Under the pieces are notes generated by a model, which saw nothing but the letters and a program-made list of their open reading frames with translations, ran no database searches and was not told the DNA's origin. Position numbers and translations under genes: made by a program. From an uncultured Ruminiclostridium sp. (GTDB lineage Bacteria; Bacillota; Clostridia; Oscillospirales; Ruminococcaceae), in contig CAJTTE010000014.1 in the NCBI GenBank assembly GCA_910579265.1, positions 1 to 64,000 of the forward strand: a stretch of 64,000 bases of DNA, given 5' to 3'. This document shows, one piece after another, positions 25,819 to 36,700 of this stretch. Within the stretch, counting starts at the first letter, position 1; every line of letters starts with the position of its first letter.

Positions 25819-27728
25819 TGGAAAAAAACGCGCAAATGAAAAGGCCTCCCGCAAAAAAGGGAGTTGTCCGCAGAATACTTAAAACCGTTTTCCGGTTCTA
25901 CCCCGTAAGAATGCCGATAGTTATTATCTGCATAATTTTCAGCGCGGCCGTAAGCTCGATACCTTCCGTATTTATGCAAAAAATTATAGGCGTCATAGAA
26001 ACGAGCTGGTCAAGCGGCGACTGGTCGTCGGCGGCGGAACAGATACTATCCACCGTGGCGATACTGGCGGGGCTCTACGTGCTGTCCCTGATCTCCGCCG
26101 TAATTTTTAATCAGATAATGGCAACGATCACTCAGGGCACCCTTATGAAGCTGAGAGAAAAAATGTTTAACGGTATGCAGAAGCTGCCCATCAAATACTT
26201 TGACACCCATAACCACGGCGATATCATGAGTACCTACACCAACGATATAGACGCCCTGAGACAAGTAATATCCCAAAGCCTGCCTCAGCTGCTGTCCGTA
26301 GGCATCGTGGTCACCACCGTACTGGGAATAATGCTTTATTTCAGTCTTTGGCTTACCCTGATAGTCCTCGCCGGTACGGCGGTCATGATACTTCTGACCA
26401 AAAAGATCGGCGGCGGCTCGGCAAAATATTTTATGAAGCAGCAAAAGGCCATCGGAAAAGAAGAAGGCTATATCGAAGAAATAATGAACGGCCAGAAGGT
26501 CGTTAAAGTGTTTTGCCATGAGGAGGAATGTAAGGAACAGTTCGACAGCCTTAACAACCGGCTTTTTGAGGATTCGAGGAGAGCCAACTCCTATTCCAAT
26601 ATACTGGGACCGGTTCTGGGCAATATGGGAAACGTTCTGTATGTCATAATCGCCTTGGCGGGCGGTCTGTTCCTCCTTACGGGAGCCGAAAACGTAAGCA
26701 TATCCGGACTGGCCTTCAGTATAAGCGTGACCGTTCCTTTTCTTAATATGACAAAAATGTTTGCGGGAAATATCGGACAGGTTTCCTTTGAAATAAACTC
26801 GGTCGTAATGGGTCTGGCAGGTGCGGGACGCGTATTTGAGCTTATGGATCAGACTCCCGAAACCGATGAGGGGTATGTAACTCTCGTAAATGCAAGAGAA
26901 GAAAACGGTGTTATTACCGAATGCAGCGAAAGGACCGGAATGTGGGCATGGAAGCACCCCCACTCAGAGGACGGATCCGTAACATATACCAGGCTTACCG
27001 GTGATGTGCGGCTGTTCGACGTGGACTTCGGATATAACGAAAACAAAACCGTGCTTCATAATGTGACGCTTTATGCCGAGCCCGGACAGAAGGTGGCCTT
27101 CGTCGGCGCCACAGGCGCGGGAAAAACCACGATAACCAATCTTATAAACCGCTTCTATGATATAGCCGACGGAAAAATACGCTACGACGGCATAAATATA
27201 AACAAGATCAAAAAGGCGGATCTAAGACGTTCCCTCGGAATAGTTCTGCAAGATACCAACCTGTTTACCGGTACGGTAATGGACAACATACGCTACGGCA
27301 AACTGGACGCCTCGGACGATGAATGTATAAAAGCCGCTAAATTGGCGGGAGCGGACGATTTCATCACCCGCCTGCCCGAAGGATATAATACTATGCTTTC
27401 CGGCAACGGATCAAACCTGTCACAGGGTCAGAGGCAGCTGTTGGCAATAGCCAGAGCCGCAGTAGCGGATCCTCCGGTAATGATTCTCGACGAGGCCACC
27501 TCCTCCATCGATACAAGAACCGAAGCCATAGTACAAAGGGGCATGGACGCTCTTATGAAAGGCCGTACCGTATTCGTGATCGCCCACAGGCTTTCTACCG
27601 TAAAAAATTCCGACGTAATAATGGTTCTTGAACAAGGGCGTATAATAGAACGCGGAAGCCATGACAAGCTTATAGAAGAAAAAGGACAATACTATAGTCT
27701 TTATACCGGCGCCTTTGAACTGGAATAA
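25818..27728 (+). CDS. ABC exporter half-transporter, catalytic subunit
   Basis: 636 residues. Six membrane segments (about 30-330) are followed by a linker insertion of about 40 residues (EENGVITECSERTG region), also seen in other partners of this class. The nucleotide-binding domain has canonical Walker A GATGAGKTT, Walker B VMILDEATSSID with the catalytic Glu, and an altered signature LSQGQRQLL. Canonical Glu with a non-canonical signature is complementary to the first subunit, so one consensus and one degenerate ATP site form in the heterodimer. Translation is coupled to the first gene. Confidence 0.94.
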   Translation: MEKNAQMKRPPAKKGVVRRILKTVFRFYPVRMPIVIICIIFSAAVSSIPSVFMQKIIGVIETSWSSGDWSSAAEQILSTVAILAGLYVLSLISAVIFNQIMATITQGTLMKLREKMFNGMQKLPIKYFDTHNHGDIMSTYTNDIDALRQVISQSLPQLLSVGIVVTTVLGIMLYFSLWLTLIVLAGTAVMILLTKKIGGGSAKYFMKQQKAIGKEEGYIEEIMNGQKVVKVFCHEEECKEQFDSLNNRLFEDSRRANSYSNILGPVLGNMGNVLYVIIALAGGLFLLTGAENVSISGLAFSISVTVPFLNMTKMFAGNIGQVSFEINSVVMGLAGAGRVFELMDQTPETDEGYVTLVNAREENGVITECSERTGMWAWKHPHSEDGSVTYTRLTGDVRLFDVDFGYNENKTVLHNVTLYAEPGQKVAFVGATGAGKTTITNLINRFYDIADGKIRYDGININKIKKADLRRSLGIVLQDTNLFTGTVMDNIRYGKLDASDDECIKAAKLAGADDFITRLPEGYNTMLSGNGSNLSQGQRQLLAIARAAVADPPVMILDEATSSIDTRTEAIVQRGMDALMKGRTVFVIAHRLSTVKNSDVIMVLEQGRIIERGSHDKLIEEKGQYYSLYTGAFELE

Positions 27729-27991
27729 TACTCCTGTTACCGAAGCCGCTTACACAAAAACAATATAAACACCGGCGGGCAATAGTGTGTATTTCCGACG
27801 CCCAAAAAATCATAGCCCGGGCATTGGTATGGCCTTGAGAAATCGATCCTAAAAGCAATGAGGAATACCATGAAGGTCTTGATTACCCATCCCTAATACG
27901 AACGGGTTAAGCTTCGTGCCGGATAATTTCCGTAAATCATGGCGAGATAAAGGACGCGGCCTTCTGAACATAATAACCGAAGCATGTAATA

Positions 27992-28112
27992 CTAAGGCGT
28001 ATCTTAAAACTGAGCGATTTGGTACGGCTTGGCTGAATAGGCGGCGGTTTTAAGGAAAAAAGCCGGAAAAATATGACAGTATTTCGGGAATTTTTGACGT
28101 ACATCGTAGAAA
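27992..28112 (+). repeat. R5 family repeat, truncated copy
   Basis: GCGTATCTTAAAACTGAGCG, TTTTAAGGAAAAAAGC and GACAGTATTTC match the left half of R5. The central hairpin and right end are missing or diverged, and a fuller copy begins at once behind it. Confidence 0.6.
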
Positions 28113-28125
28113 GCTCCTGCGGTTA

Positions 28126-28312
28126 AGACATATCTTAAGACCGAGAAAATTTATATTATTACACTAAAGCGTGGTGCAGCCAAGGAAAAAAAGGAGAAAT
28201 ACGAAAGTATTTCACAGTTGTCCCCTCGGGATAGCTATTGGGCATTCCTTGCCATGGAAAGCGTCGCCGGTTAATAGGATTCCTGCGATACGCGGCTTTT
28301 AGGACAGCCCAT
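28126..28312 (+). repeat. R5 family repeat
   Basis: Left end ATATCTTAAGAC, AAGGAGAAATACGAAAGTATTTCACAG, a diverged central hairpin TGTCCCCTCGGGATAGC, GGAAAGCGTC and the right end GCGGCTTTTAGGACAGCC. Confidence 0.7.
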
Positions 28313-28720
28313 AGTCTTTGGCCGTGGTACGGATTATGGATGCCGAAGGGCAGTGTTTAGGGTGCGATCATAAATCAGGCTATAGACTTGATTAAGAATC
28401 GGTATAAAAACAAGACCCCCGTCTTTACCTCACCGCGGAAACGGCTGTTGTGCGATAAAGCCTGAGCGTTTTTTGCTTTCTTTATTTTTACAAAATATTC
28501 CATGATCACCAAAACACCGAATATGTTATATTCATGAAAAAACGGTATGCCTTTATACCGAAAAATCCCGTACTGCGCCGATGCAATGCGTCGACGCGGC
28601 GCGGGATCGTTTTTTTCCGTACCGGCCGATAGTCCGATTTATAAAAACAAGTCATATATAAAGCTTCGGCTGATACGATGGCTTTAGCGGCATAGGAGTA
28701 CCGGACCGATTTTGCCTTTA

Positions 28721-28882
28721 AGAACCTGTTTAGCATCTCTCGTCATGCATCTTGCTTGCGGCTTTTGCGTATTTCTTCGTTGATTTTTCTTGATATGCAT
28801 CAGATACGTCTGCGAAAAAACGCCTCGAAACAAGCAAAATCTGCTGCGCGATCTACACACTTCGAGATACTAAACAGGCTCT
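28721..28882. mobile_element. R6 inverted-repeat element, single copy
   Basis: 162 bp with terminal repeats AGAACCTGTTTAGCATCTC / GAGATACTAAACAGGCTCT (17 of 19 positions match). The centre is non-coding. The form is that of a MITE; no second copy lies in the window. Confidence 0.65.
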
Positions 28883-29280
28883 AAAAAAGCGAGGGAGCAT
28901 ATGGGGCATCTCGGGCGATTTTGGCTCGATAAGCCTCCCCGTAGAGCAGGTACCTGTTCATACAGAAACGGCGCATAAATTTTCAGACGGATTTTATTTT
29001 AACGGGTACAAGACAAAATTTCCAGGGCTTGACGGCGCAAGTCAGGAAATTTTAACAAACGATGTGTTCGGTCATTTACCGGAGCCCACGCAGAGATACG
29101 CCGGCGAAAAAGCAAATGACGAAACATAAGTCATCGTAAAAATGCCGAAAGGACGCGTGCCGATTCCTATGCGGTCATATTTTAAGCCCTACGGATATCG
29201 CGGCCTTTCATACCGTCGGTAATGCCCCCACATAAATCCCCCGCTTCGGAATCAGGTAAAATAATTTTATATCGAAACGG

Positions 29281-29484
29281 TCATATCCAGGATGTCTTAT
29301 CCATCTTTTCCACAAAGCGCTCCATCTCCTCCTTGGAACGTATAGTATGGGTATGGGCAATGATCTCTCTGCGATGAGCGGGGGTCAGCGTGGAAAAATA
29401 CTCCATAGCGGAATTGTTTTTCGCCAGCGCTATACCAAAGCCCAGCGGCAGCTCGTTTTCACTATCCGAAAGATTCATTTTCAT
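29281..29484 (-). CDS. Stand-alone OmdA/YdeI-type C-terminal domain protein
   Basis: 67 residues with a perfect AGGAGG ribosome site 4 bases before the ATG. LPLGFGIALAKNNSAMEYFSTLTPAHRREII follows the pattern of the 'bacteriocin-protection, YdeI or OmpD-associated' domain, normally the C-terminal third of proteins of about 190 residues; here it stands alone. The molecular role of the domain is not known. Monocistronic, surrounded by repeats. Confidence 0.72.
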   Translation of the reverse strand: MKMNLSDSENELPLGFGIALAKNNSAMEYFSTLTPAHRREIIAHTHTIRSKEEMERFVEKMDKTSWI

Positions 29485-29625
29485 ATTTCCTCCTGCGTAA
29501 TTTTAATCTTATCTTTTGCCGCCGGACAAGAGTTATTAGAGGAAATTTTTTCTGAAGGACTGATTTTGCGGATATTATAATAAAATCATACGCGTTCCGA
29601 TAGGATTCCGCTCTATCTTAACTTC

Positions 29626-29803
29626 AGTCAACACCGCACAATGATTGTGTGTGAATTGCGCAGTCAAATTTTTCGTAAGCTTTGCATAAATACGACGCAG
29701 GAATACTGACGTATTTCAAGGAGAATTTGTGTAAGCTGACGGAAAATATGCAAGCAAGCCGTATGCAAAGCCGCCAGGCGGTCATTGTGCGGTATTACCA
29801 TAA
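29626..29803 (-). mobile_element. R1 element, copy 5, decayed ends
   Basis: Same orientation as copy 3. The inner parts of the termini (CACCGCACAATGA / TCATTGTGCGGTATTAC) and body are intact, but the outermost bases and the TTAA on the left have mutated, so this is an older copy. Confidence 0.8.
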
Positions 29804-30434
29804 GTACAACCTGCGACTTTTCATATAGCCCATAATATTACGTTTAAAAATTTTTAACGCACCGCTTCCGTCCGCGATTTATTTTTGCCGAAGCGCCGAT
29901 AAAAAGTACGGCAAAACGACTCCCTTAAACAATAAAATAACCCATCGTATCTTTATAAAGACAATATTAAATTAAGGATTAAACTAAATTAAAATCACTT
30001 TAGCAATCGTGGATCAATAAAAAGTTAATATTTTATAATGATTAAGTGCAACTTTGTCACCTTTATTGATATTCAACGATTTCTAATTTGTGCTTGTTAA
30101 ATTTTATTTTATAAAAAATTAACAAAGCCGTAATTTCCCGCTCCTCCGATTTTGTTTTATTATCTATAGTAATCTATAACTGAACTTTTACCGTTGATTT
30201 TGACCCATGCCATTCCCGAAGCCGCTCTTTTTAAACATAAACGTTCAAAACATACTAAAAGGTCTCCCGAACAAGCGGTTGCCGCTGACTAACCAAAACG
30301 TATCCAAGCCTTTTGACAGTGATTTAAAGAAAAAAACATGAAAGCATGTCTCCGCAAACCCGCATTCTACCGTATATAAAAATATTAAAAACAGCCGTTT
30401 TCAGTTGTTGCCCTAAACTAACCCGAAAAATGTC
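29804..30434. other. AT-rich gene-free stretch
   Basis: About 630 bp, markedly AT-rich from 29930 to 30180, with no credible gene. Nothing further recognised. Confidence 0.5.
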
Positions 30435-30479
30435 AAAAACTCTTCCGAACCGCTTTTCATGCAGTTCGGAAGAGTTTTT
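30435..30479 (-). terminator. Terminator of the glucan synthase-like gene
   Basis: AAAAACTCTTCCGAAC pairs perfectly over 16 bp with GTTCGGAAGAGTTTTT. It stands 233 bases past the stop codon; an R2 element occupies the space between. Confidence 0.8.
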
Positions 30480-30528
30480 CGACCCGGTCTTTGTTATTCC
30501 GCTGTACCGGCTCGTATCGATACTTTTC

Positions 30529-30689
30529 TATTGCTCCGCCAAGTAACTCTTGAAGGATTTGTGCGCCGAAGGGCTGTGGAAAGACAAGGAAGAAGACCGC
30601 AGGAATATGCGCATATTTCAAGGGCTTCCGACGAAGTATTTATGCAGCCGGGCAGGCAGAATAATTCAAGAGCTACTCGGGGAGCAATA
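30529..30689 (+). mobile_element. R2 element, copy 2
   Basis: 161 bp, ends TATTGCTCC / GGAGCAATA, TA-flanked, same orientation as copy 1 relative to the adjacent minus-strand gene. It lies between the stop codon at 30712 and the terminator. Confidence 0.82.
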
Positions 30690-30711
30690 TTATTGTTTTA
30701 TATCTTTTTTG

Positions 30712-33700
30712 TCAGCTGTAATACACCTCTGTTTCCTTAACGCTTCCGTCAAGCTTTATTTTGCTTTCCGCCGCAGCGGCGCCTTCCGCATAGACGAACC
30801 GTATGCTTACTTCGTTGAACACAAGCGATGCGCCGCTGAATTCGGGAGGCAGATTCGGCTTAAGCACCAACACTCCCTTGTGAACGGAAGCCCCGAACAG
30901 CCCCTCGAATATACACCGCCAGTACCAGGCGGCCGCTCCCGTATACATCGACCAGCCGCCGCGCCCATAACACTGGGGATTGGTATAGATATCCGCCGTC
31001 ATGAAATACGGTTCTCTTCCGAAGTCATCTCCCTTATACGCGGGATTCAGCATTCCGAGAAGAGCCATAGCCCTCTCTCTCTGCCCAGCCTTGAAGCAAG
31101 CCAGACAATACCATACGGCTGCATGAGTATACTGTCCTCCGTTTTCCCTGATTCCACGGGGGTAGGACATAACATACCCCGGCCGCTGGTCCGTATTTTC
31201 TTCGGTAAAGGCGGGAGTAAACAGCTTTATTATACCGTTCTTCCTGTCAACAAGCCTTTCCCATGCGGAATCGAGCGCCGTGATACAGCGTTGAGTATCC
31301 GGAAGACCGCTCAGTACGGAGAATGCCTGCGGCAGAAGATCTATGCTGCACGCTCCGTTTTCACTGCTTCCCATTTTCTCGCCGTTATCGTAAAACGCCC
31401 TGATATACTGATCCTTGTCCCAGCAATTTTCTTCTATGGCGATACAAAGCTCGGCTATACGTTTTTCGAGCTTCTGGGCATAATCCCCTTCGCTTTGCTC
31501 CCTTGCTACGGCGGCGAATTTTTTTCCGCACATCACATAGAACATAGAGAGCCATACGCTTTCTCCCTCTCCCTTTACTCCTACGTTGTTATATCCGTCG
31601 TTCCAGTCGCCGCAGCCTATCTTTACCAGTCCGTGTCTGCCTTTGCTGAAGCCTTTTTCCATAGCTTTTTTACAGTGTTGGTACAAGCTTTCCTTTACTC
31701 CCGAGCCTTCCGCCTCCATAAATAATTCCTGCTTACCGTCCGGAAGCAAATCCCCTGTACAGTATTCGGAAAGAGTCTGCCAGTAATTTTCATCGCCGAA
31801 GGCTTCTCCGTATTCACATGCGGTATAAGGAAGCCACAGAAGATCGTCGCTGTACCTTGTACGAACGCCCGTCCGCTTTCCGTTCAGCTCGTGCCACCAG
31901 TGAAGCACGTCTCCCTCCGGAAATTGGCTTTGACAGCATCTTAATATATGCTCATAAGCTGTTTCGGGCGAAAAGTACATTGCCGCAAGACAATCCTGAA
32001 GCTGATCTCTGAAGCCGAAAGCACCTCCGTTCTGAAAGAAACCCGTCCTTGCCCAGAGCCGACAGGCAGTAGTCTGATGCGGAAGCCATATATTGAACAT
32101 ACTGTTGAGCTTACCGTCGGGACACGCTATCTGGATCCTGTTCTCAAACTCGTTTCCGCAGGGACCGCCCTCCAGTGATTTAACATATTCCACCGCTCTC
32201 GAAGCTGCTTCCTCCCCGCTTGTCTCAGGTATATCCGCATCATTGAAGTATCCGAGAATAAAACGTATTCTGAGGTTTTCCCTCGGCGGAAGCTTAAGGG
32301 GAACTATTGCGGCTGCCATACTGCAATAGCGTCTTTGTGCTTCCTCCTCCGCTCTTGAAAAATCTCCTGCGGCTATATCCTGAGGAGAAAAGCAATAGGT
32401 GACCTTTTTACTGCAATATAAAACGGTTTTGCCTTTAAAATAAGGGTTCTGGGAATTTTCCACAACAAGGCTTCCGGAATCGCTAAAAGCGACAGGCATT
32501 GCCGCTTCCCTTTCCCCTCCCATAACGGGAATTATCCTGTAAACCAGATCGTAGCTCTGTTCGGCATCCGACGTGTTTGTGAAAGTAAGAGAAATTTCTT
32601 TTCCCGTCCCTTTTGTATAAACCTTTACGTCGACCCTGCTCTCCGCTCCCGGGACCGTACCGGAATAACTGCATGAATAAGGAGAAAATTCCGCCTTGCT
32701 TCCCCTGATAAGATCATAATATACGGCTCCGCACTTTAAGAGAAGCGTTTCTCCGAAATTATCCCGAATAATATCGTTGCTCCATGGGGTAAGCTTGTTT
32801 TCCCTGCTGTTAAGCGCCCATGTGAACCCAAGGCTGTTCTGGGACAAAAGCGTTCCGAAGTCGGGGTTTGCAAGAACATTGCACCATGTGTTTTCCTCTT
32901 TTCCTATAGTGAAACCGCTTTCTGAAAAACCGTTTTCCCCGTCTTTATGGGAACAGGAAATCACGGGAAGGGCGGGCTTCTGCTTGACTTCATTATTTTT
33001 GCCGATGTCGTTCCCGTTTTTCAGATTTCCTGCCACTGCCGCTGCCAAAGCGTAAATCAAAGTAATGATCTCATCGCCCGCTTCGTTTTTTACCAATGCG
33101 TATCCGTTATCTCCGAGGGCCTCATCCGCCTGCTTTTTTTCCAGCGCGTTACTGCAAAAAACGATAAGATCGGCATTTACACCACACCGTACCAACCCCT
33201 GCTTCATCAGTATCAGCGATGATATGCCCTCGCCCCATTCGGCGACGATCAGCGGATGATCGCCCGATATCCCGTATCTCCAGAGCGCACGCCTGTTCAG
33301 CTTGTTATCCTTTCTGGCATTAAGGATGACTTCATCGGTTACGTCTCCGTATAAAAGAGCGGGAAGAGCCTTTGCCGCAATTCTTCCGTGAAGCGTGTTC
33401 AATGAAAGAGGTGACGGAGAACAGCCGTCCTCCGCATTGCCGGCGCCTCCTGCACGAAGCTCGGCAGCAGCTCTTTTTACTGCATCAACACTATCGCCGT
33501 AGCAGTAAAATAGTGTTAGTTTATTTTCTGCCCCGGGATCCAGAGTAATATCCGATTTTATAAAAAGACAGGGATCGGGAACGCTTCTGTCAATACATTC
33601 TCTTATAAGGGCCTTTTTGAAAAAATAAAAAGGGGTAGGCCCTCCGCAGTTTTCCTTTGAAAGGCAATAGGAGAAATCCGTTTCCTCAATAAACCCCGCG

Positions 33701-36700
33701 GCACAGGCGGTTATTTTATTTCCGTGCCGTTCCTTTCTATAGAATATAAACAATTTTGATTCCTTATCATACTCTATTTTAAGGAACAAATCCATAAATA
33801 CCGGATGAGCGGTATAGTCCCTTTCCGCGGTCAGTGTGGGCTCACTGTAAGCACACAGCGTAAGCTGCTTTCTGCTGCGCGTCTTATTTTTAAGTGTAAA
33901 CCGTCTCAATTCCGCATTATATCTTCCCTCCGCCTTTACCTGCATAGCGAGACGAAACTCTTTATCATCTATCATATACTCGGTGGCGTTTCCTTCAAAT
34001 ACCGTGTTCAGGTGCTTGGAGGAAGCGTCGATAACGGGATGGTAAAAAAACGGATACAGGTTTTTTTCGCTGCATAAGCCGTAGAAAGCTCCCGAAGGCC
34101 GCTCCCCGTAGTCACGGGTTTTATTTACCGTCTGCAATCCTTTAAAATTACCGCAGAACAATCCGTTTGCGGAAGTAAACAGACTCAGCTCGCCGCCGCA
34201 AAGCGTATTGACTGGAGAACCGAACACATTGTGCCGTGTAATCTCCTCCCTTTCACAAGAGCTTTTTCCGTCGTCATAATGATAATCCGTTATTTTAAGA
34301 ACCTTCTCTCCGGACATAACCTTTTCCTCCAATAATTCCTCGGCACGCTTCATTTTTTCATCTCCCATAAAAAGGCCGGAACAGATATTATCCTTAAGAG
34401 CGTTAGCTGCACCCGCGATGCTCATGCCTACATGATGAGCCATATGGCTCTTGATCACCGCCCTGCTTGAGCTTCCCACCCGTTCACGGGTATAGTCCAC
34501 TGCCTCATAAAAACCAAAATCATCGTTAAAGGCCCCTTCTTTTTCGAGCCTTGCGAGATTATTCCAGCTTTCGAGAGGATATGCCGAAAGTGTAAGATAG
34601 CTTGAATACGGGCTTACGACACATTCTTTATTCATCCCCGCCTTTAAAGCGGTTTTCTGTACTCCGTGAGCCTTATACTGATAGTTGAGCTCCCTATCGA
34701 AGGCATAGTAACCGCTCTCTGATATTCCGAACGGACAATGACTGTGCTTTTGACAGTGAAAAGCATATCTTAACGCTTCATAGCTCATACTTCCCTCCTT
34801 TGACGTAAGCAAAAGCTCGGGCATATAAAATTCGAACATAGTTCCCGTCCAGGCTATTGCTCCCGCATAACGTCCGCTTCTTGACATTGTTCTTGACAAA
34901 GCGCGCCAATGGGATTTAGGCGCGTCTCCTTTTGCTACGGCCACATAACTCATAAGCCGCGCCTCCGACATAAGCATATCATACCTGTGGGGGGAAAGCT
35001 TTTCCTTTTCCGTATCATAACCGATGCTGAAAAGCCTTCTCCGTTCGCAGTAGAATTCGGAAAGACGCGTTTCATCAATTATCGAATTGCATCGCCGTAC
35101 AAGCTCTTCCGCCAATCCGTGGATTCTTAAGCATTCCTTTACGGCAATAAGACAGGCAATAAAATTGCCGCTGTCTACCGACGACACAAATCCGGAAACC
35201 GGTTCAAGTGTTTTTATATCATACCAGTTGAAAAGATTGCCCCGCCATTTATGCAGTTTTTCAACACTTTCAACAGAGTTTTCCACGATTTTTACGAAGT
35301 TTTCCCCGGATATTAACCGCAATTCAAAAACCGCCGCCGCCGACAGCAAGTACATACCTATATTCGTGGGAGACGTCCTCATGCATATCCTGAAAACCGG
35401 ATGAAACTGGACATTGTCGGGTGGGAGGTAATTTACGCCTTCGTTTACATATGAGGTATAAAACTTCCACATTTTTTCCGTCTGTTCAAGCAATTCCTTT
35501 TGTGCGGCGGCGTTAAGCCCCGTACGCCTTTTGCCTGCGGGCCGGTCCGCATATGCGAGGACCGGCAGCGCCGAACACATGATCAACGCGGCGGGGGCGG
35601 CGTAAAATTTCCCGTATATACAACAGATAAGAAGACCCAGCGAAGCGGCAAAGGACGGGAGCAGATGCCATATCCCCCCCTTAAAAGCGGTTTTTTCCAG
35701 AAAACCGCTGGTCGTCCATTCCAGAAGTTTTCTTTTGCTTACCAGATTACGCCAGAGGGTCTTGATTCCCGCATCAAGTGAAATAAGCGCGGATTTCGGT
35801 AAAGTGACGATTTCCATAAGCGCCTTAAGAGCGAGCTGCGCCGTTTCACTGACTATGGGCGAATAAAACCGGCGCGTTATTCCAAAGGCAAATCCCCTTG
35901 AAACGGCCCCGGAAATCGACGGGAGAAAAGGTACGAGCAAAGCAAGATAAGCGGTTATCGCAGCGAAAAAACCGTTTCTTATAAAACAGGAAATGAAAAA
36001 CAATGCGAATATCAGTATCGGATTTATGCCCCGCCGGAAATTATCAAAAAGCTTAAAACGAGTAAGGAGTGAAAAATCCCTGCGGAAAATAAACCTTAGA
36101 TTCTGAAAATCACCGCGTATCCAGCGGTGCGCTCTCTTAAAATAAGCCTTAGAGGATGCCGGAAAGCTGTCGGAAAACTCTATGTCTCCGGCATAAGCCA
36201 CTCCGGTAAGCCCGCCCTCCAGTATGTCATGGGAAAGAACACGCTCCGGCGGGAATTTTCCTTTACAGGCTTTTAAAAAGTCCTTTTTTCTTATAAGTCC
36301 TTTGCCGCAGAATATGCCTTCTCCGAAGCAGTCAAAATAAAATTCTCCGCTTATGTTATCATAAGCGGATATCCCGCACACGCCTCCGTTTCCGGCCATA
36401 GCCCTTGAAAACGGCGATTTAAGAGTCGAATCCAGCGTGGAGGTACACCTTGGAGCAATTATTCCGTATTTATTATTGAGCGGATGTAAGGCGACGGCCG
36501 CCAAATCCCTTATGCTGTCCATAAGAGGAATGGTATCCAGATCCAAAGCCGCAATAAATTCGCAATCTCTTATTCTCTGAACCTCATTGCCGGAAACAAA
36601 CGCGAATTCTATATCCTCGCCGCACATGAAGCGGGCCAGCTCTTCCACCGCTCCTCTTTTTCGGTCAAATCCCTGCCACTGTCTCATGGTTTTGCTGTAG

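Larger units (their letters stand above)
27729..29280. other. 1.55-kb gene-free region built from repeats
   Basis: It holds two R5 copies in tandem (27992-28312), an R4-related fragment (GGTGCGATC...GATTAAGAATCGGTAT, 28349-28400) and the R6 element (28721-28882). The longest frames have neither ribosome sites nor family features. Confidence 0.7.

Noticed and set aside
28506..28736. 76-residue frame on the minus strand
   Set aside because: No ribosome site, no family features, and it overlaps the border of the R6 element.
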